Assembly (NCBI RefSeq): GCF_003337415.1
Contig: NZ_QPJT01000020.1
Location: forward strand, 22,456-86,455
Source of the DNA: Anaerobacterium chartisolvens
GTDB taxonomy: Bacteria > Bacillota > Clostridia > Acetivibrionales > DSM-27016
Direction: 5' to 3'
DNA: 64,000 bases
Shown here: positions 1 to 8,944 of the stretch, one piece after another
How the letters are laid out: every line of letters starts with the position of its first letter
How positions within the stretch are numbered: the stretch's first letter is position 1
Translations under genes and position numbers: made by a program
Notes under the pieces: model-generated
The model's input: only the letters and a program-made list of their open reading frames with translations
Told to the model about the DNA's origin: nothing
Databases searched by the model: none

Positions 1-196
1 TTGCTATGCTTCTTTTCTCATGCCCTCCCATTGCAGGTATGCCCGCTTCAATTTGATATATCCCCAATTCGTCCAGCATAGAGGCAATTCTTATCTTCTC
101 CTCAGGCGCAAAGGCAATTCCTGCCTTTTGTTCTCCGTCTCTAAGCGTTGTATCTACAATTTCAACTCCCAAGCCTCCAACCCCCCGGCTGTGCAT
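1..196 (-). CDS. nifV: Homocitrate synthase alpha part, NifV-alpha (N-terminal portion only; cut by window edge)
   Basis: The frame reads [17 protein letters not shown] and then a TIM-barrel start ([23 protein letters not shown]). This is the catalytic N-terminal signature of homocitrate and isopropylmalate synthases, which condense acetyl-CoA with 2-oxoglutarate; homocitrate is the organic ligand of FeMo-cofactor. Two starts are possible: ATG at 196, which overlaps the preceding nifV-omega by 43 nt, or TTG at 172. Neither has an ideally spaced Shine-Dalgarno site, so translation is probably coupled to nifV-omega. The rest of the gene lies before position 1. It was too short in this window to stand out as an ORF, but the DTTLRDGEQ motif makes the family assignment firm. 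Confidence 0.85.
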   Translation of the reverse strand, partial: MHSRGVGGLGVEIVDTTLRDGEQKAGIAFAPEEKIRIASMLDELGIYQIEAGIPAMGGHEKRSIA

Positions 197-1230
197 ATGC
201 GTATAATTTCAATATCATCTAAGCTTCTTTTCATTTCAACGCTTCTGTCTTTTACAATCTGAAGCAGAACATCAAGCTCCTCCAACCCCAAGGTGATTCC
301 AAGCTCCTTAAGCTTATGCATAACAGACTTTTTCCCCGAATGCTTTCCAATCACCAGCCTTCTTTGCTGGCCTACCATAGCCGGGTCGAAGGGCTCATAG
401 GTAAGAGGGTTTTTCCCTATGCCGTCGGCATGAATGCCTGACTCATATTTAAATATATCCCTGCCTATTACAGGCTTAATGCCCGATACTGAACGCCCTG
501 TTATATGCGTAAACTTTTTTTTGAGGTTGGGCAGCTTTTTTAAATCCAGTCTGGTGTACGGATCGATAATGGTTTTAATGGATGCAAGCACCTCTTCTAA
601 AGCGGCAAAGCCATTTTCCCCTCCATAGCCTGAAAAGGAAGCAGTTACGCTTCCCGCACCATTCATAGCTCCCTCCACCGTCAGGGCAGTGGCGCAATAC
701 AGACTGTTTTCAGCACAGATGTCCACACCCCCGCCATACAGCGTGCTAATTTCCTTTATAGCCTCAATCCACTTAAAAGAGCTGATTCTGCTCAGGCCCA
801 ATATCCTCAGGCGGCTTATCCCCTTGTCAAGCCCACTCTTGCACGCCATTAAAAGCTCCTGAACGGTGTCCACCCTGTATTCAAGAGAAACACTGACTCC
901 CGTTGATTTAAGCTCTTCCATCAGCTTACTGTCCGACATCTGTTCTTCGCCTATAATGCAACTGCGTATAGAGGCCTTTTGGAGCACATGCAAATCCTCC
1001 CGCTTGCGAACTCGCAGCAAAAAATCTATCCCGGCGGGAAGCTTGCCCACCTTTGCACAAATATCGCGGTTTATTTCTATCAAGTCCACACCTATGTCTT
1101 TTAATGCCCAACAGAGGTCAATTATATCAAGCCTGCTCATCTTAACCTCAGACATATATATCTCAGGAAGTGTACGGTCAATTATTGTCAATGAGCTGCT
1201 GTCATTAATTTTAAGCGGCAATACAATCAC
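154..1230 (-). CDS. nifV: Homocitrate synthase omega part, NifV-omega (degenerate barrel plus C-terminal accessory region)
   Basis: This 358-residue protein of the homocitrate/isopropylmalate synthase family carries the NifV-type C-terminal region ([52 protein letters not shown]). The barrel motifs are eroded: DTTLRDGEQ is replaced by DRTLPEIYM, and the HxH metal site expected before the [12 protein letters not shown] segment reads CAEN. It therefore probably supplies the C-terminal half of homocitrate synthase, with nifV-alpha directly downstream supplying the active site, as in the split NifV of Clostridium pasteurianum. The start is uncertain: GTG at 1230, or TTG at 1221, which has AGGTGA five bases upstream. 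It is the next-to-last gene of the nif operon seen here. Confidence 0.85.
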   Translation of the reverse strand: MIVLPLKINDSSSLTIIDRTLPEIYMSEVKMSRLDIIDLCWALKDIGVDLIEINRDICAKVGKLPAGIDFLLRVRKREDLHVLQKASIRSCIIGEEQMSDSKLMEELKSTGVSVSLEYRVDTVQELLMACKSGLDKGISRLRILGLSRISSFKWIEAIKEISTLYGGGVDICAENSLYCATALTVEGAMNGAGSVTASFSGYGGENGFAALEEVLASIKTIIDPYTRLDLKKLPNLKKKFTHITGRSVSGIKPVIGRDIFKYESGIHADGIGKNPLTYEPFDPAMVGQQRRLVIGKHSGKKSVMHKLKELGITLGLEELDVLLQIVKDRSVEMKRSLDDIEIIRICTAGGLEAWELKL

Positions 1231-1255
1231 CTACTCTCTTAAGAGCTTAAGGCCC

Positions 1256-1567
1256 TTATTTAATCTCCAGCCTTTCCACCTTCTGTCCGTTCTCAAAATG
1301 GGATTCCACAATCTCTGCCACATCATCGGGTGTCACTTCTTTATACCATACTCCTTCGGGATAAACAACAACAATAGGGCCTGAGCTGCATATTCCAAAG
1401 CATCCTGTATTGGTAATCATTACTGTGTCCTGAAGCGCTCTTTCGTCAACCTCCTCCATAAAACGCTGTACAATATCCACCCCTTCCTTTGAGAAACAGT
1501 ACCCCTTCTGCTGTCCGTTAATTCTTGAGCTGGTACAGACAAAAACATGATATTGCGGTTTTTGCAT
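1256..1567 (-). CDS. Thioredoxin-like [2Fe-2S] ferredoxin of the nif cluster
   Basis: A 103-residue protein with Cys at 11, 24, 56 and 60 (VFVCTSS, GYCF, TNTGCFGIC). This is the ligand pattern of the Clostridium pasteurianum [2Fe-2S] ferredoxin and of Azotobacter FeSI (Shethna) proteins, which adopt a thioredoxin fold. Such ferredoxins are encoded inside nif clusters and have been linked to the MoFe protein as electron carriers or accessory factors. It lies between nifNB and nifV-omega in the same direction, so co-transcription is likely. A well-spaced AGGAGAA precedes the ATG. The family call is secure; the exact electron partner is inference. Confidence 0.9.
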   Translation of the reverse strand: MQKPQYHVFVCTSSRINGQQKGYCFSKEGVDIVQRFMEEVDERALQDTVMITNTGCFGICSSGPIVVVYPEGVWYKEVTPDDVAEIVESHFENGQKVERLEIK

Positions 1568-1632
1568 AATAAATTCTCCTTTTCCTTTTATTTTTGTTTA
1601 TTCTTAAGATAATTTATATAAAATTTATAGTG

Positions 1633-4314
1633 CTAGCTCCTTGCTCCAAGCACAACCCTTGCCTCTTCTATTTCCTTTACTGCCTGCCTGATTCCCGCCT
1701 CTATTCTTTCACAGGTCTGGATTACACTTATGCCCTTTTCCTCAAGTGCTTTAGCAGGGCGGTAACCTATGCGAAGAACCAGCACCGCGTTGCAATCCTC
1801 AATAGCCTTTATGGTTTTTTCAATTTTTGATTCCTCACTGTCACATTCACTTTCGCTGCAATACTTATCAACATTTCTCTTTTCCAACAGCTTTATTTTA
1901 GAATCCCTGCTCTCATATATATAAAATTCCTCAGCGTGTCCAAAATGCTGGTCAATCATAATACCGCTTTTGCTGGCAACGGCAAACAGATACACCGTCT
2001 CCTTACGGCCGGCCTCGGCAGGAGCAGGGGCACAGCCCTTGCAGCTGTTCCTCTCAAACTCCCCGTGGACATCCTCTCCCAGAATTCCTATGGCATCGGC
2101 ACGGCATTGCTTGCAGTGATACATTTGCTTTAAATCTACCTCGCATTTTTTCCTCATCTCAGTAAGATCCCTGTTGTTTGTAAGCTCCATATTCTCAAAA
2201 ACACTTCCGCTGGCAGGAATAAGTGGCATTATATTGGTCATAAAGGCACCGCATTCCTTAACCTTTTTTACAACCTCGGGAATATGGCTGTCATTAACTC
2301 CCTTTATCATGACAATATTGACCTTGCAGACAATACCCCTTGAGGACAGCATTCTTAGCCCTATAAGCTGGTTGTCAAGCAGAAGCTTTGCCGCCTGCTC
2401 GCCATACAGCTTCATTCCCATGAAATTTATCTCACGGTAGATTTTTGCTCCTATTGTCGGGTCTATTGTATTAATTGTAATTGTGACATGAGATACCCCT
2501 AAGGCTATCAATTCCTCGGCATAGTATGGAAGCATCAGCCCGTTTGTAGAAAGGCAGAAGGTTATGTCGGGGTCAAGCTTCTTTATAAGCTCTATGGATT
2601 TTTTTGTGTTTGAGAAATTGGCCAGAGCGTCTCCGGGACCTGCAATTCCAATTACCTTTAGATTCTTGAGCTTGCTCTTTACCATCACAAATTTTTCAGC
2701 CGCCTGCTCCGGTGTGAGAACCTCGCTTGTAACTCCCGGCCTGCTTTCATTCACACAGTCAAACTTCCTGTTGCAATAGTTGCAGGATATATTGCACGCA
2801 GGAGCAACCGGGATATGCATCCTCGCGTTTGAACATGCTGCTCCGCTGCTGTAGCAGGGGTGGCTTTGGGTTTTTTTGTCTATATCGGCAGTTCTGCTGT
2901 CATTAGCCGGCTGAACCTGATTTTCTGGCTGGTAATACTTGCTGTACATTCTCTTTCTATATCCTTCATATTTATTTTCCAGAAGAGTATTTGTTATATC
3001 GTCTATAAGCCTCATAGATCCGTTATACCCTGTATATACCTGTCTTTGCCCCCCCATTCTGTCGTGGATAGGGAAGCCGATTCTTACAAGCGGAATTCCT
3101 TCCTTCTCGGTAATTATTTTACCATCGGAGTTTCCTATAAGGATGTTAGCCTCAAGCTTTACAGAATAGTCCTGAATGGTTTCAAAGTCGGTATCATCAA
3201 TTATCAAAGGAAAGTCCCCATTCTTGCCTTCTTCGTCGGGGCTCATTCCGTTTTTGGAAAAATACTCCTTAAAAAGCTGCTTTATTTCTCCATTCTGTGA
3301 GCCTGTAGCTATAAGCACAGGCTTTATACCGTTTTCAAAGCACAGCCTTCCTACAGCGTATACAAGCTCAGGCTCTCCGTAAATTACCGCTCTTCCCTCG
3401 CCGTTATACTTATGTGAATCAATCATTCCGTCCAGCATACGCCCGCGTTCCGATACAAGCCTTTCAGGAACCGGTCTTCCGGATAGCTGGGACAATATAT
3501 TTACAAATAAATCGGTGTTCTCAATTCCCATAGGGATGGGGCATTTATACAGAGGCACATTATAGGCTGACAAAAGGTACTGCCCCGGCGAGAGTGCCTC
3601 GGGGATTGTAACTCCAAGCTCTATAGTGGCAGAGCTTCCAGCCATCCTTCTTATATCCTCCAGCCTGGTGCCGCCCTTGGGAATACGGCTGTATTCCTTT
3701 GAGTATGGAGAATCCAGAGTATCGGATATATCGGGTAAAATAATATAATCTATAGAGAAGCTGTCTAAAATATCCTTTATATTTCTTACATCCCCCGGGC
3801 TTACATTTCCCACTATAACATTAATTTTACCGTTAGGCCTGCTGTCCTTTGCAATGCTTTTCACAATGCTCAGCAGCGCTGAAAAATACCCCTCAAACCC
3901 CGTGCCTCCATATCCCGCCGTGGACATCGGAATTATCCTGTCCTTTTCAAGTCCTTCACTTTCGGCAAACTCTGAAGTAATTCTTTTAATGTCCTCTCCG
4001 ATAGTCTCAGCGAGACATGTGGTAGCAACTCCTATCACATCGGGATTGTAAAGCTCTATCAGGTTTTTGAGGCCCTTCTTGAGGTTTTTTTCTCCTCCGT
4101 ATACCGTGCCCTCCTCATTAAGAGAAGAGGAAGCTATATCAATGGGCTCATTATAGTGTCCCGCCATATGCCTTCTGATGTAAGTGCTGCACCCTTGAGA
4201 GCCATGAAGCATTACCATACTGTTTTCTATCCCTTTAAATGCCATTACCGCTCCCATGGGCATACATACCTTACATGGATTTATATTGAGGTTTGTAAAA
4301 TTCCTGTTTTTCAT
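1633..4314 (-). CDS. nifN-B: NifN-NifB fusion: FeMo-cofactor scaffold subunit joined to the cofactor radical-SAM enzyme
   Basis: 893 residues in one frame. Residues 1-450 are NifN (NPCKVCMPMGAVMAFKG, GSQGCSTY, TTCLAETIGED), the beta-like partner of NifE in the cofactor scaffold. After a linker of about 35 residues, NifB follows, with HIPVAPACNISCNYC giving the radical-SAM CxxxCxxC at Cys507, Cys511 and Cys514. From about residue 771 a NifX/NafY-like cofactor-binding domain closes the protein (LFAVASKSGIMIDQHFGHAEEF). NifB builds the Fe-S-carbide core that NifEN matures, so the fusion may couple the two steps. The same fusion is known in Clostridium pasteurianum. It lies 72 nt downstream of nifE. 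Confidence 0.95.
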   Translation of the reverse strand: MKNRNFTNLNINPCKVCMPMGAVMAFKGIENSMVMLHGSQGCSTYIRRHMAGHYNEPIDIASSSLNEEGTVYGGEKNLKKGLKNLIELYNPDVIGVATTCLAETIGEDIKRITSEFAESEGLEKDRIIPMSTAGYGGTGFEGYFSALLSIVKSIAKDSRPNGKINVIVGNVSPGDVRNIKDILDSFSIDYIILPDISDTLDSPYSKEYSRIPKGGTRLEDIRRMAGSSATIELGVTIPEALSPGQYLLSAYNVPLYKCPIPMGIENTDLFVNILSQLSGRPVPERLVSERGRMLDGMIDSHKYNGEGRAVIYGEPELVYAVGRLCFENGIKPVLIATGSQNGEIKQLFKEYFSKNGMSPDEEGKNGDFPLIIDDTDFETIQDYSVKLEANILIGNSDGKIITEKEGIPLVRIGFPIHDRMGGQRQVYTGYNGSMRLIDDITNTLLENKYEGYRKRMYSKYYQPENQVQPANDSRTADIDKKTQSHPCYSSGAACSNARMHIPVAPACNISCNYCNRKFDCVNESRPGVTSEVLTPEQAAEKFVMVKSKLKNLKVIGIAGPGDALANFSNTKKSIELIKKLDPDITFCLSTNGLMLPYYAEELIALGVSHVTITINTIDPTIGAKIYREINFMGMKLYGEQAAKLLLDNQLIGLRMLSSRGIVCKVNIVMIKGVNDSHIPEVVKKVKECGAFMTNIMPLIPASGSVFENMELTNNRDLTEMRKKCEVDLKQMYHCKQCRADAIGILGEDVHGEFERNSCKGCAPAPAEAGRKETVYLFAVASKSGIMIDQHFGHAEEFYIYESRDSKIKLLEKRNVDKYCSESECDSEESKIEKTIKAIEDCNAVLVLRIGYRPAKALEEKGISVIQTCERIEAGIRQAVKEIEEARVVLGARS

Positions 4315-4386
4315 GAATTCCTCCTCCTTTCCTCTTCCTTCCCTTTGCGTCCTGCCGCTTCCGCCGCAGTATTCATTCTCTTTAAT

Positions 4387-5754
4387 CTATACGTAACGCC
4401 ACACCGGGCTGTTAATAGTCATATCTATTTCTTTTGCAAAATTAACCGCGCCTTCGTATCCGCACAGAGGGTGCTTTCTCTCATGATTGTGATCGCAGAA
4501 GGCCACACCCAGCTTATATGCCAAAGGCCGTTCCTTTACTCCTCCAACCAGTATATCCGCGCCTTTTTCCTTTATAAATTTTTCAAGCTCGGCAGGATTT
4601 GTATCATCAAGGATTACAGTGCCTTCCTCAGCTATTTCTCTTATAATGTCATACTCATCCTTCCTGCCCGTTTGAGTACCTACCATGACAGTCCTTATTC
4701 CTAAATCCGCAAACTGCTTGATTAAGGATATGGCCTTAAAGCCTCCTCCGACATATATGGCAGCCTTTTTGCCCTCCAGTCTGCTGCTGTACTTCCTGAG
4801 CTCCGCCTGCACCTTTAGTTCTTCTATAAAAATCAACTTTTCTGTTCTTTCTATGATATCGGGGTCTTTAGTATACTCCGCAATGCTCATAAGCGAATGC
4901 CTGATATCCTCAAGTCCGAAAAAGCTCACCTTTATATAAGGTATTCCGTACTTTTCCTCCATCTCCTTTGCAAGGCTCGTCATAGACCCCGCACACTGCA
5001 CTATATTCAATGAGGCTTCGGGAGCCTTCATTATTTCCTCACATCTTGAGTCTCCCGTAAACCTGGCATTGATTTCTATTCCCATTTGCTTTAAATAGCC
5101 CGTCGTTATCCAAATCTCTCCTGCCAGATTAAAATCCCCAAGAAAATTTATGTTAAAGTTTTTATTGTCTTCTTTTTCATTTTTAATTTGCTTTGGCCCG
5201 TCCATAAGCTTCATTAAGGCTTTTCCGGCAGCCTTATAGCCCATGGATTTGTTTCCGGCAAATCCGCTTGATTTTACAGGTATAACTCTTATGCCGTGCC
5301 TTGCCTCAGCGTTTTTGCACACAGCCTCTATATCATCACCTATTACGCCCACTATACAGGTGGCATATATAAATATAACCTTGGGGGAATATTGTGCGCA
5401 TATTTCATCTATTGCCTTCTCCAGCTTCTTTTCTCCCCCAAAAATTATGTCATCTTCTCTTAAATCAGTGGAAAAGCTGTTCCTGAAGGTCTCAGGACCG
5501 CTGGTAAGGCTTCCCCTTATATCCCATGTATAGCTCGCACAGCCTATGGGACCATGGACTATATGAAAAGCATCCGTGATAGGGTTTAAGACAACCCTCG
5601 CTCCACAATATACACAGGCTCTCTGGCTGACCGAGCCTGCCAGACTGTCCTTTTCACATTTTAATTCACAGCCGCTTTGTTTGGAATTGCAAAAAATAGA
5701 TGTTCTTCTTTCCTCCAATATACCATCATTAGCTCTGTCAACCACAATAATCAC
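4387..5754 (-). CDS. nifE: Nitrogenase FeMo-cofactor assembly scaffold NifE
   Basis: 455 residues with the NifE signature (SQRACVYCGARVVLNPITDA, HGPIGCASYTWDIRG, ATCIVGVIGDD). NifE pairs with NifN to form the tetramer on which the NifB product is converted to FeMo-cofactor. The order nifD-nifK-nifE-nifNB is the standard one. The GTG at 5754 follows GGCGGG only weakly, so the start is not firm; the conserved region begins about 30 residues in. An unusual 199-nt spacer containing tandem and inverted repeats separates it from nifK. Confidence 0.93.
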   Translation of the reverse strand: MIIVVDRANDGILEERRTSIFCNSKQSGCELKCEKDSLAGSVSQRACVYCGARVVLNPITDAFHIVHGPIGCASYTWDIRGSLTSGPETFRNSFSTDLREDDIIFGGEKKLEKAIDEICAQYSPKVIFIYATCIVGVIGDDIEAVCKNAEARHGIRVIPVKSSGFAGNKSMGYKAAGKALMKLMDGPKQIKNEKEDNKNFNINFLGDFNLAGEIWITTGYLKQMGIEINARFTGDSRCEEIMKAPEASLNIVQCAGSMTSLAKEMEEKYGIPYIKVSFFGLEDIRHSLMSIAEYTKDPDIIERTEKLIFIEELKVQAELRKYSSRLEGKKAAIYVGGGFKAISLIKQFADLGIRTVMVGTQTGRKDEYDIIREIAEEGTVILDDTNPAELEKFIKEKGADILVGGVKERPLAYKLGVAFCDHNHERKHPLCGYEGAVNFAKEIDMTINSPVWRYV

Positions 5755-5793
5755 CCGCCTTCAATCATATCCTCTCTGTTTCCAAAAGGTTAT

Positions 5794-5847
5794 CGCTTTT
5801 AAAAGAGCTCTCGCTTTTAAAAGCGCTCTCCCTTTTAAAAGCGCCCT
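5794..5847. repeat. Three tandem 18-bp repeats between nifK and nifE
   Basis: Units on the plus strand are CGCTTTTAAAAGAGCTCT (5794-5811), CGCTTTTAAAAGCGCTCT (5812-5829) and CCCTTTTAAAAGCGCCCT (5830-5847). A decayed fourth copy starts at 5848. Each unit contains the palindrome CTTTTAAAAG. The array lies just upstream of the nifE start in a spacer with no convincing gene. Function is unknown; a protein-binding array, an RNA structure or simple slippage are all possible. Confidence 0.85.
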
Positions 5848-5945
5848 CACTTTAAGATAAAATTACATATATGCAATACGGACTATAATAAAGGAGTTAA
5901 ATGTGAACTTTATCTGCACATAACGTATTTTTCTAAAGTGAGGGC
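5843..5945 (-). repeat. 12-bp inverted repeat spanning the nifK-nifE spacer
   Basis: GCCCTCACTTTA at 5843-5854 is the exact reverse complement of TAAAGTGAGGGC at 5934-5945, with 79 nt between. In the nif transcript the arms could pair and fold the spacer just after the nifK stop. The left arm overlaps the third unit of the 18-bp repeat array. A role in processing or in setting nifK to nifE expression is inference only. Confidence 0.6.
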
Positions 5946-5953
5946 AAAACATA

Positions 5954-7315
5954 TTACATTATCAATTCCAAATCCTCATCCGCACAATCTCTCTCCTGAC
6001 GGTCGAGAAGCGCGTTACTTATAAGCTCAATAATTCTGAGTGCGCCCTTATAGCCCGTAATAGGCATATATGAGTGGACGCTTCTGTCCAGTATGGGGAA
6101 GCCGATTCTTACAAACGGCACATCCTCAGCCCTTGCAATGTATTTTCCATGCGTTCCTCCCATAAGAAGATCCACAGGCTCTTCCTTCATCCACTGCTGA
6201 AGGGTAAACAGGTCCCCCAATGCCTTAACCTTTCCGTCTATACCCGCTTCCTCCATCATAGCCTTTATTTCCTTTTCAAAGGAATCTCCGGGCGTGCCTG
6301 TAACAACATACTTAGGAATCATACCCATGCTTATTGTAAACTCAGTAAGAGCCAGCAGCAGGTCGGGATCCCCGAACAGTGCAACCTTCTTGCCATGGTA
6401 GTGGTAGTGGCAGTCAACCATTATATCAACCACCTGACCGCGCTCTTCCTCAATCTCAGCAGGGATTTCTTTTCCAGTCAACTTTGCAACCGCCATAAGG
6501 AAATCATCTGTTGCTTTTACTCCTATTGGTGTCTTCAGTATCTTTGCCGGAACCTTACATTTTTTCTCAAGGTCATACGCACCCTCTGCCGAAGCAAAGC
6601 TTCCAAGCGCAAGTGTCGCTTCGGAATTACCCAAATCCTTGATGTCGTCTACCTTAGTGCCCCCGGCCGGATACATTTCAAACTTTCCTGTCATAGGTGC
6701 ATCAATAACGCCGCTTGTATCGGGGAACATCGTAAACGGCACTCCCATCGCCTTAAGCAGTCTTTTAATTTCTCTCATATCAGCAGGGTTAACAAAGCCC
6801 GGTATGACATTTAATTTTCCGTTAGGAGTTTTTGTATTTGCCGCAAGGTATTTTATAAAGCCCTTAACCATATTTGAAAAGCCTGTTATATGAGAGCCCT
6901 GATAGCTTGGTGTATTGGCATGAATTACAATCTTTCCATCCGGGATCTGCGTACCTGATATAAGGCTGTTCATGTCGTCACCTATCGTCTCGGACAGACA
7001 GGTGGTGTGTACTGCAAGAATATCCGGGTTATATATGGAAAAAACATTCTTTATTGAAGTCTTAAGATTGGAACCTCCTCCGAAAACAGCAGAACCCTCT
7101 GTAAAAGAGCTTGTTGAAGCCATTATGGGATCTCTGAAATTCCTTGTAAGAAACATCCTGTGGAAAGAGCAGCACCCTTGTGAGCCATGGCTGTGCGGAA
7201 GACATTTATTCACTCCCAGCGCTGCATACATAGCCCCTACAGGCTGGCAGGTCTTAGCAGGATTTATGGAGAGAGCCTCCCTTTTTGAATATTCCTTTGG
7301 TGTATAATCTAACAT
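5954..7315 (-). CDS. nifK: Nitrogenase MoFe protein beta chain NifK
   Basis: 453 residues, close to the short clostridial NifK that lacks the long N-terminal arm of proteobacterial chains. It carries P-cluster cysteines in PAKTCQPVGAMYAALG, GSQGCCSFHRM and TTCLSETIGDD. With NifD it forms the alpha2-beta2 component that reduces N2. It begins 16 nt after the nifD stop, preceded by a GGAGG-type site, which indicates tight co-translation of the two subunits. A long opposite-strand frame inside it (6074-6814) is only a shadow. Confidence 0.96.
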   Translation of the reverse strand: MLDYTPKEYSKREALSINPAKTCQPVGAMYAALGVNKCLPHSHGSQGCCSFHRMFLTRNFRDPIMASTSSFTEGSAVFGGGSNLKTSIKNVFSIYNPDILAVHTTCLSETIGDDMNSLISGTQIPDGKIVIHANTPSYQGSHITGFSNMVKGFIKYLAANTKTPNGKLNVIPGFVNPADMREIKRLLKAMGVPFTMFPDTSGVIDAPMTGKFEMYPAGGTKVDDIKDLGNSEATLALGSFASAEGAYDLEKKCKVPAKILKTPIGVKATDDFLMAVAKLTGKEIPAEIEEERGQVVDIMVDCHYHYHGKKVALFGDPDLLLALTEFTISMGMIPKYVVTGTPGDSFEKEIKAMMEEAGIDGKVKALGDLFTLQQWMKEEPVDLLMGGTHGKYIARAEDVPFVRIGFPILDRSVHSYMPITGYKGALRIIELISNALLDRQERDCADEDLELIM

Positions 7316-7331
7316 TTTTAATTACCTCCTC

Positions 7332-8933
7332 CTATACTGCCATAGTGCCTTCCAACATAGGTTCCTTCTTCCATGGAGGCGTTATAAGCTTCCATGAAGG
7401 CGTTGTCAGTCCCATAGCTATATCTCTCGCAAAATTAACTGCACCCTTAAATCCCGCATAAGGCCCGCTGTAATCATATGAATGAAGCTGCTTGGAAAAA
7501 ACACCCGCCTTATGTGAAATATACTTATCCTTTATTCCCGAGCAAAAAATATCAGGCTTTAATATTTTCAGAAACTCTTCAGTTTCGTAGTGGTTCAAAT
7601 CATCTATTACAATGCTTCCGTCAGACATTCCCTTCATCATTCCGGGATAATCGTTAAGATTTATAGTATTCTTGAGCTCAATCACTCTTTCAGGTGAAAG
7701 GAATACCCTGTAATACTTGGAATCTGGCTCAACCTCTATGCTTTCTATGTTTTTGCTGTCTCCGTCCGCTTTAATAGTAGGAATAACCTCACGGCCCTCA
7801 TAATCGTCTCTGTGTCCGAATTCATATCCCGCGAGTACAGTTTCCACTCCTATATCCTTAAGAAGCATTTGATAATGATGAGCTCTGGAGCCTCCTACAA
7901 ATAATGCCGCGGTTTTTCCCTGACATATATTCCTGAAGTATTCCATTGCGTCGCTTATTTCCGAGATCTCCTCGGCAATAACCTCTTCAGTCCTGTCAAT
8001 AAGATCCTTATCTCCAAAATATGCCGCTATATCCCTGAGACTCTTTGCCATAGACTGTACACCTATGAAATTAACCTTTATCCAGTCATGACCGTATTTT
8101 GTATTCATCATTTCGCCTATATAGTTTATGGATCTGTGGCACTGCACTACATTCAAATGTGCCAGATGAGCATTGCTTAAGTCTCTTACAGTCCCATTTC
8201 CCGTCATAACCGAAACGATGTCATAACCTATCCTTTTCATTATCCTTTCAACTTCCCAGCCGTCTCCGCCTATGTTGTACTCACCCAGAATATTCAGCGA
8301 GTATTTCCCAACCGCTCTTTCTCCTGTGCCTATAACATGCTTGATCAGCGAGTTGTTTGCGATATGGTGTCCTCCCGACTGGCTGACTCCCTTATATCCC
8401 TCACAGCTAAATGCAAGAACCTTTATCCCGAATTCCTTCTGCGCCCATGCAGCATCGGCATTTATATCGTCACCGATAAGCCCGACAGGACATGTGGAGC
8501 AAATCATTATTGTTTCAGGATGGAATATCTCTACCGCTTCCGTTATAGCCTGCTTCAGCTTTTTATCTCCCCCGAAAACAATGTCCCCCTCCTGCAAATC
8601 AGTGGAAAGGCAATAGCTTAAATAATTTTTCTCATCACCGTCTATCCTGCCTTTATGCCTTCTGGTACCCCAGCTGTAGTATCCACAGCCTATAGGTCCG
8701 TGGGTTATAATAAGAGCATCCCTTAACGGGCCGAGAACAACACCCTTACAGCCCGCATAGCAGCATCCCCTGTTTGTTATAATCCCCGGAACAGTTCTGG
8801 TGTTTGCCGTAATAATCTGTACATCCGCTTCGGAATCCTTAACAATTACATGATCCTTTCTATTTTTAAACACAGCAGCAGGATACTGCTCCAGAGTTTT
8901 TGACACTTTTTGCTTTATGTCTACCGCATTCAT
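7332..8933 (-). CDS. nifD: Nitrogenase MoFe protein alpha chain NifD
   Basis: 533 residues. P-cluster ligands are visible as Cys57 (RGCCYAGC), Cys83 (HGPIGCGYYSWG) and Cys148 (CSTCPVGLIGDD). FeMo-cofactor ligands are the Cys in LNVVQCHRSINYI and the His in LHSYDYSGPYAGF. The chain is about 40-50 residues longer than proteobacterial NifD because of an insertion around residues 375-430 (between HRDDYEGRE and IVIDDLNHYETEEF), a feature of the Clostridium pasteurianum protein. No delta subunit gene (anfG/vnfG) is nearby, so this is a molybdenum enzyme. It is preceded immediately by nifI2. Confidence 0.96.
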   Translation of the reverse strand: MNAVDIKQKVSKTLEQYPAAVFKNRKDHVIVKDSEADVQIITANTRTVPGIITNRGCCYAGCKGVVLGPLRDALIITHGPIGCGYYSWGTRRHKGRIDGDEKNYLSYCLSTDLQEGDIVFGGDKKLKQAITEAVEIFHPETIMICSTCPVGLIGDDINADAAWAQKEFGIKVLAFSCEGYKGVSQSGGHHIANNSLIKHVIGTGERAVGKYSLNILGEYNIGGDGWEVERIMKRIGYDIVSVMTGNGTVRDLSNAHLAHLNVVQCHRSINYIGEMMNTKYGHDWIKVNFIGVQSMAKSLRDIAAYFGDKDLIDRTEEVIAEEISEISDAMEYFRNICQGKTAALFVGGSRAHHYQMLLKDIGVETVLAGYEFGHRDDYEGREVIPTIKADGDSKNIESIEVEPDSKYYRVFLSPERVIELKNTINLNDYPGMMKGMSDGSIVIDDLNHYETEEFLKILKPDIFCSGIKDKYISHKAGVFSKQLHSYDYSGPYAGFKGAVNFARDIAMGLTTPSWKLITPPWKKEPMLEGTMAV

Positions 8934-8944
8934 AATATAACCTC

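Noticed and set aside
5794..5847. CRISPR-like repeats in the nif cluster
   Set aside because: Repeats are 18 bp and directly adjacent with no spacers; they are a tandem array, not CRISPR.
6074..6814. Plus-strand frame of 246 codons inside nifK
   Set aside because: It lies entirely antisense to the conserved nifK frame, has no ribosome site and no recognisable domain.
7332..8933. Alternative (vanadium or iron-only) nitrogenase alpha chain
   Set aside because: The insertion matches clostridial NifD, and no anfG/vnfG delta gene lies between the alpha and beta genes.
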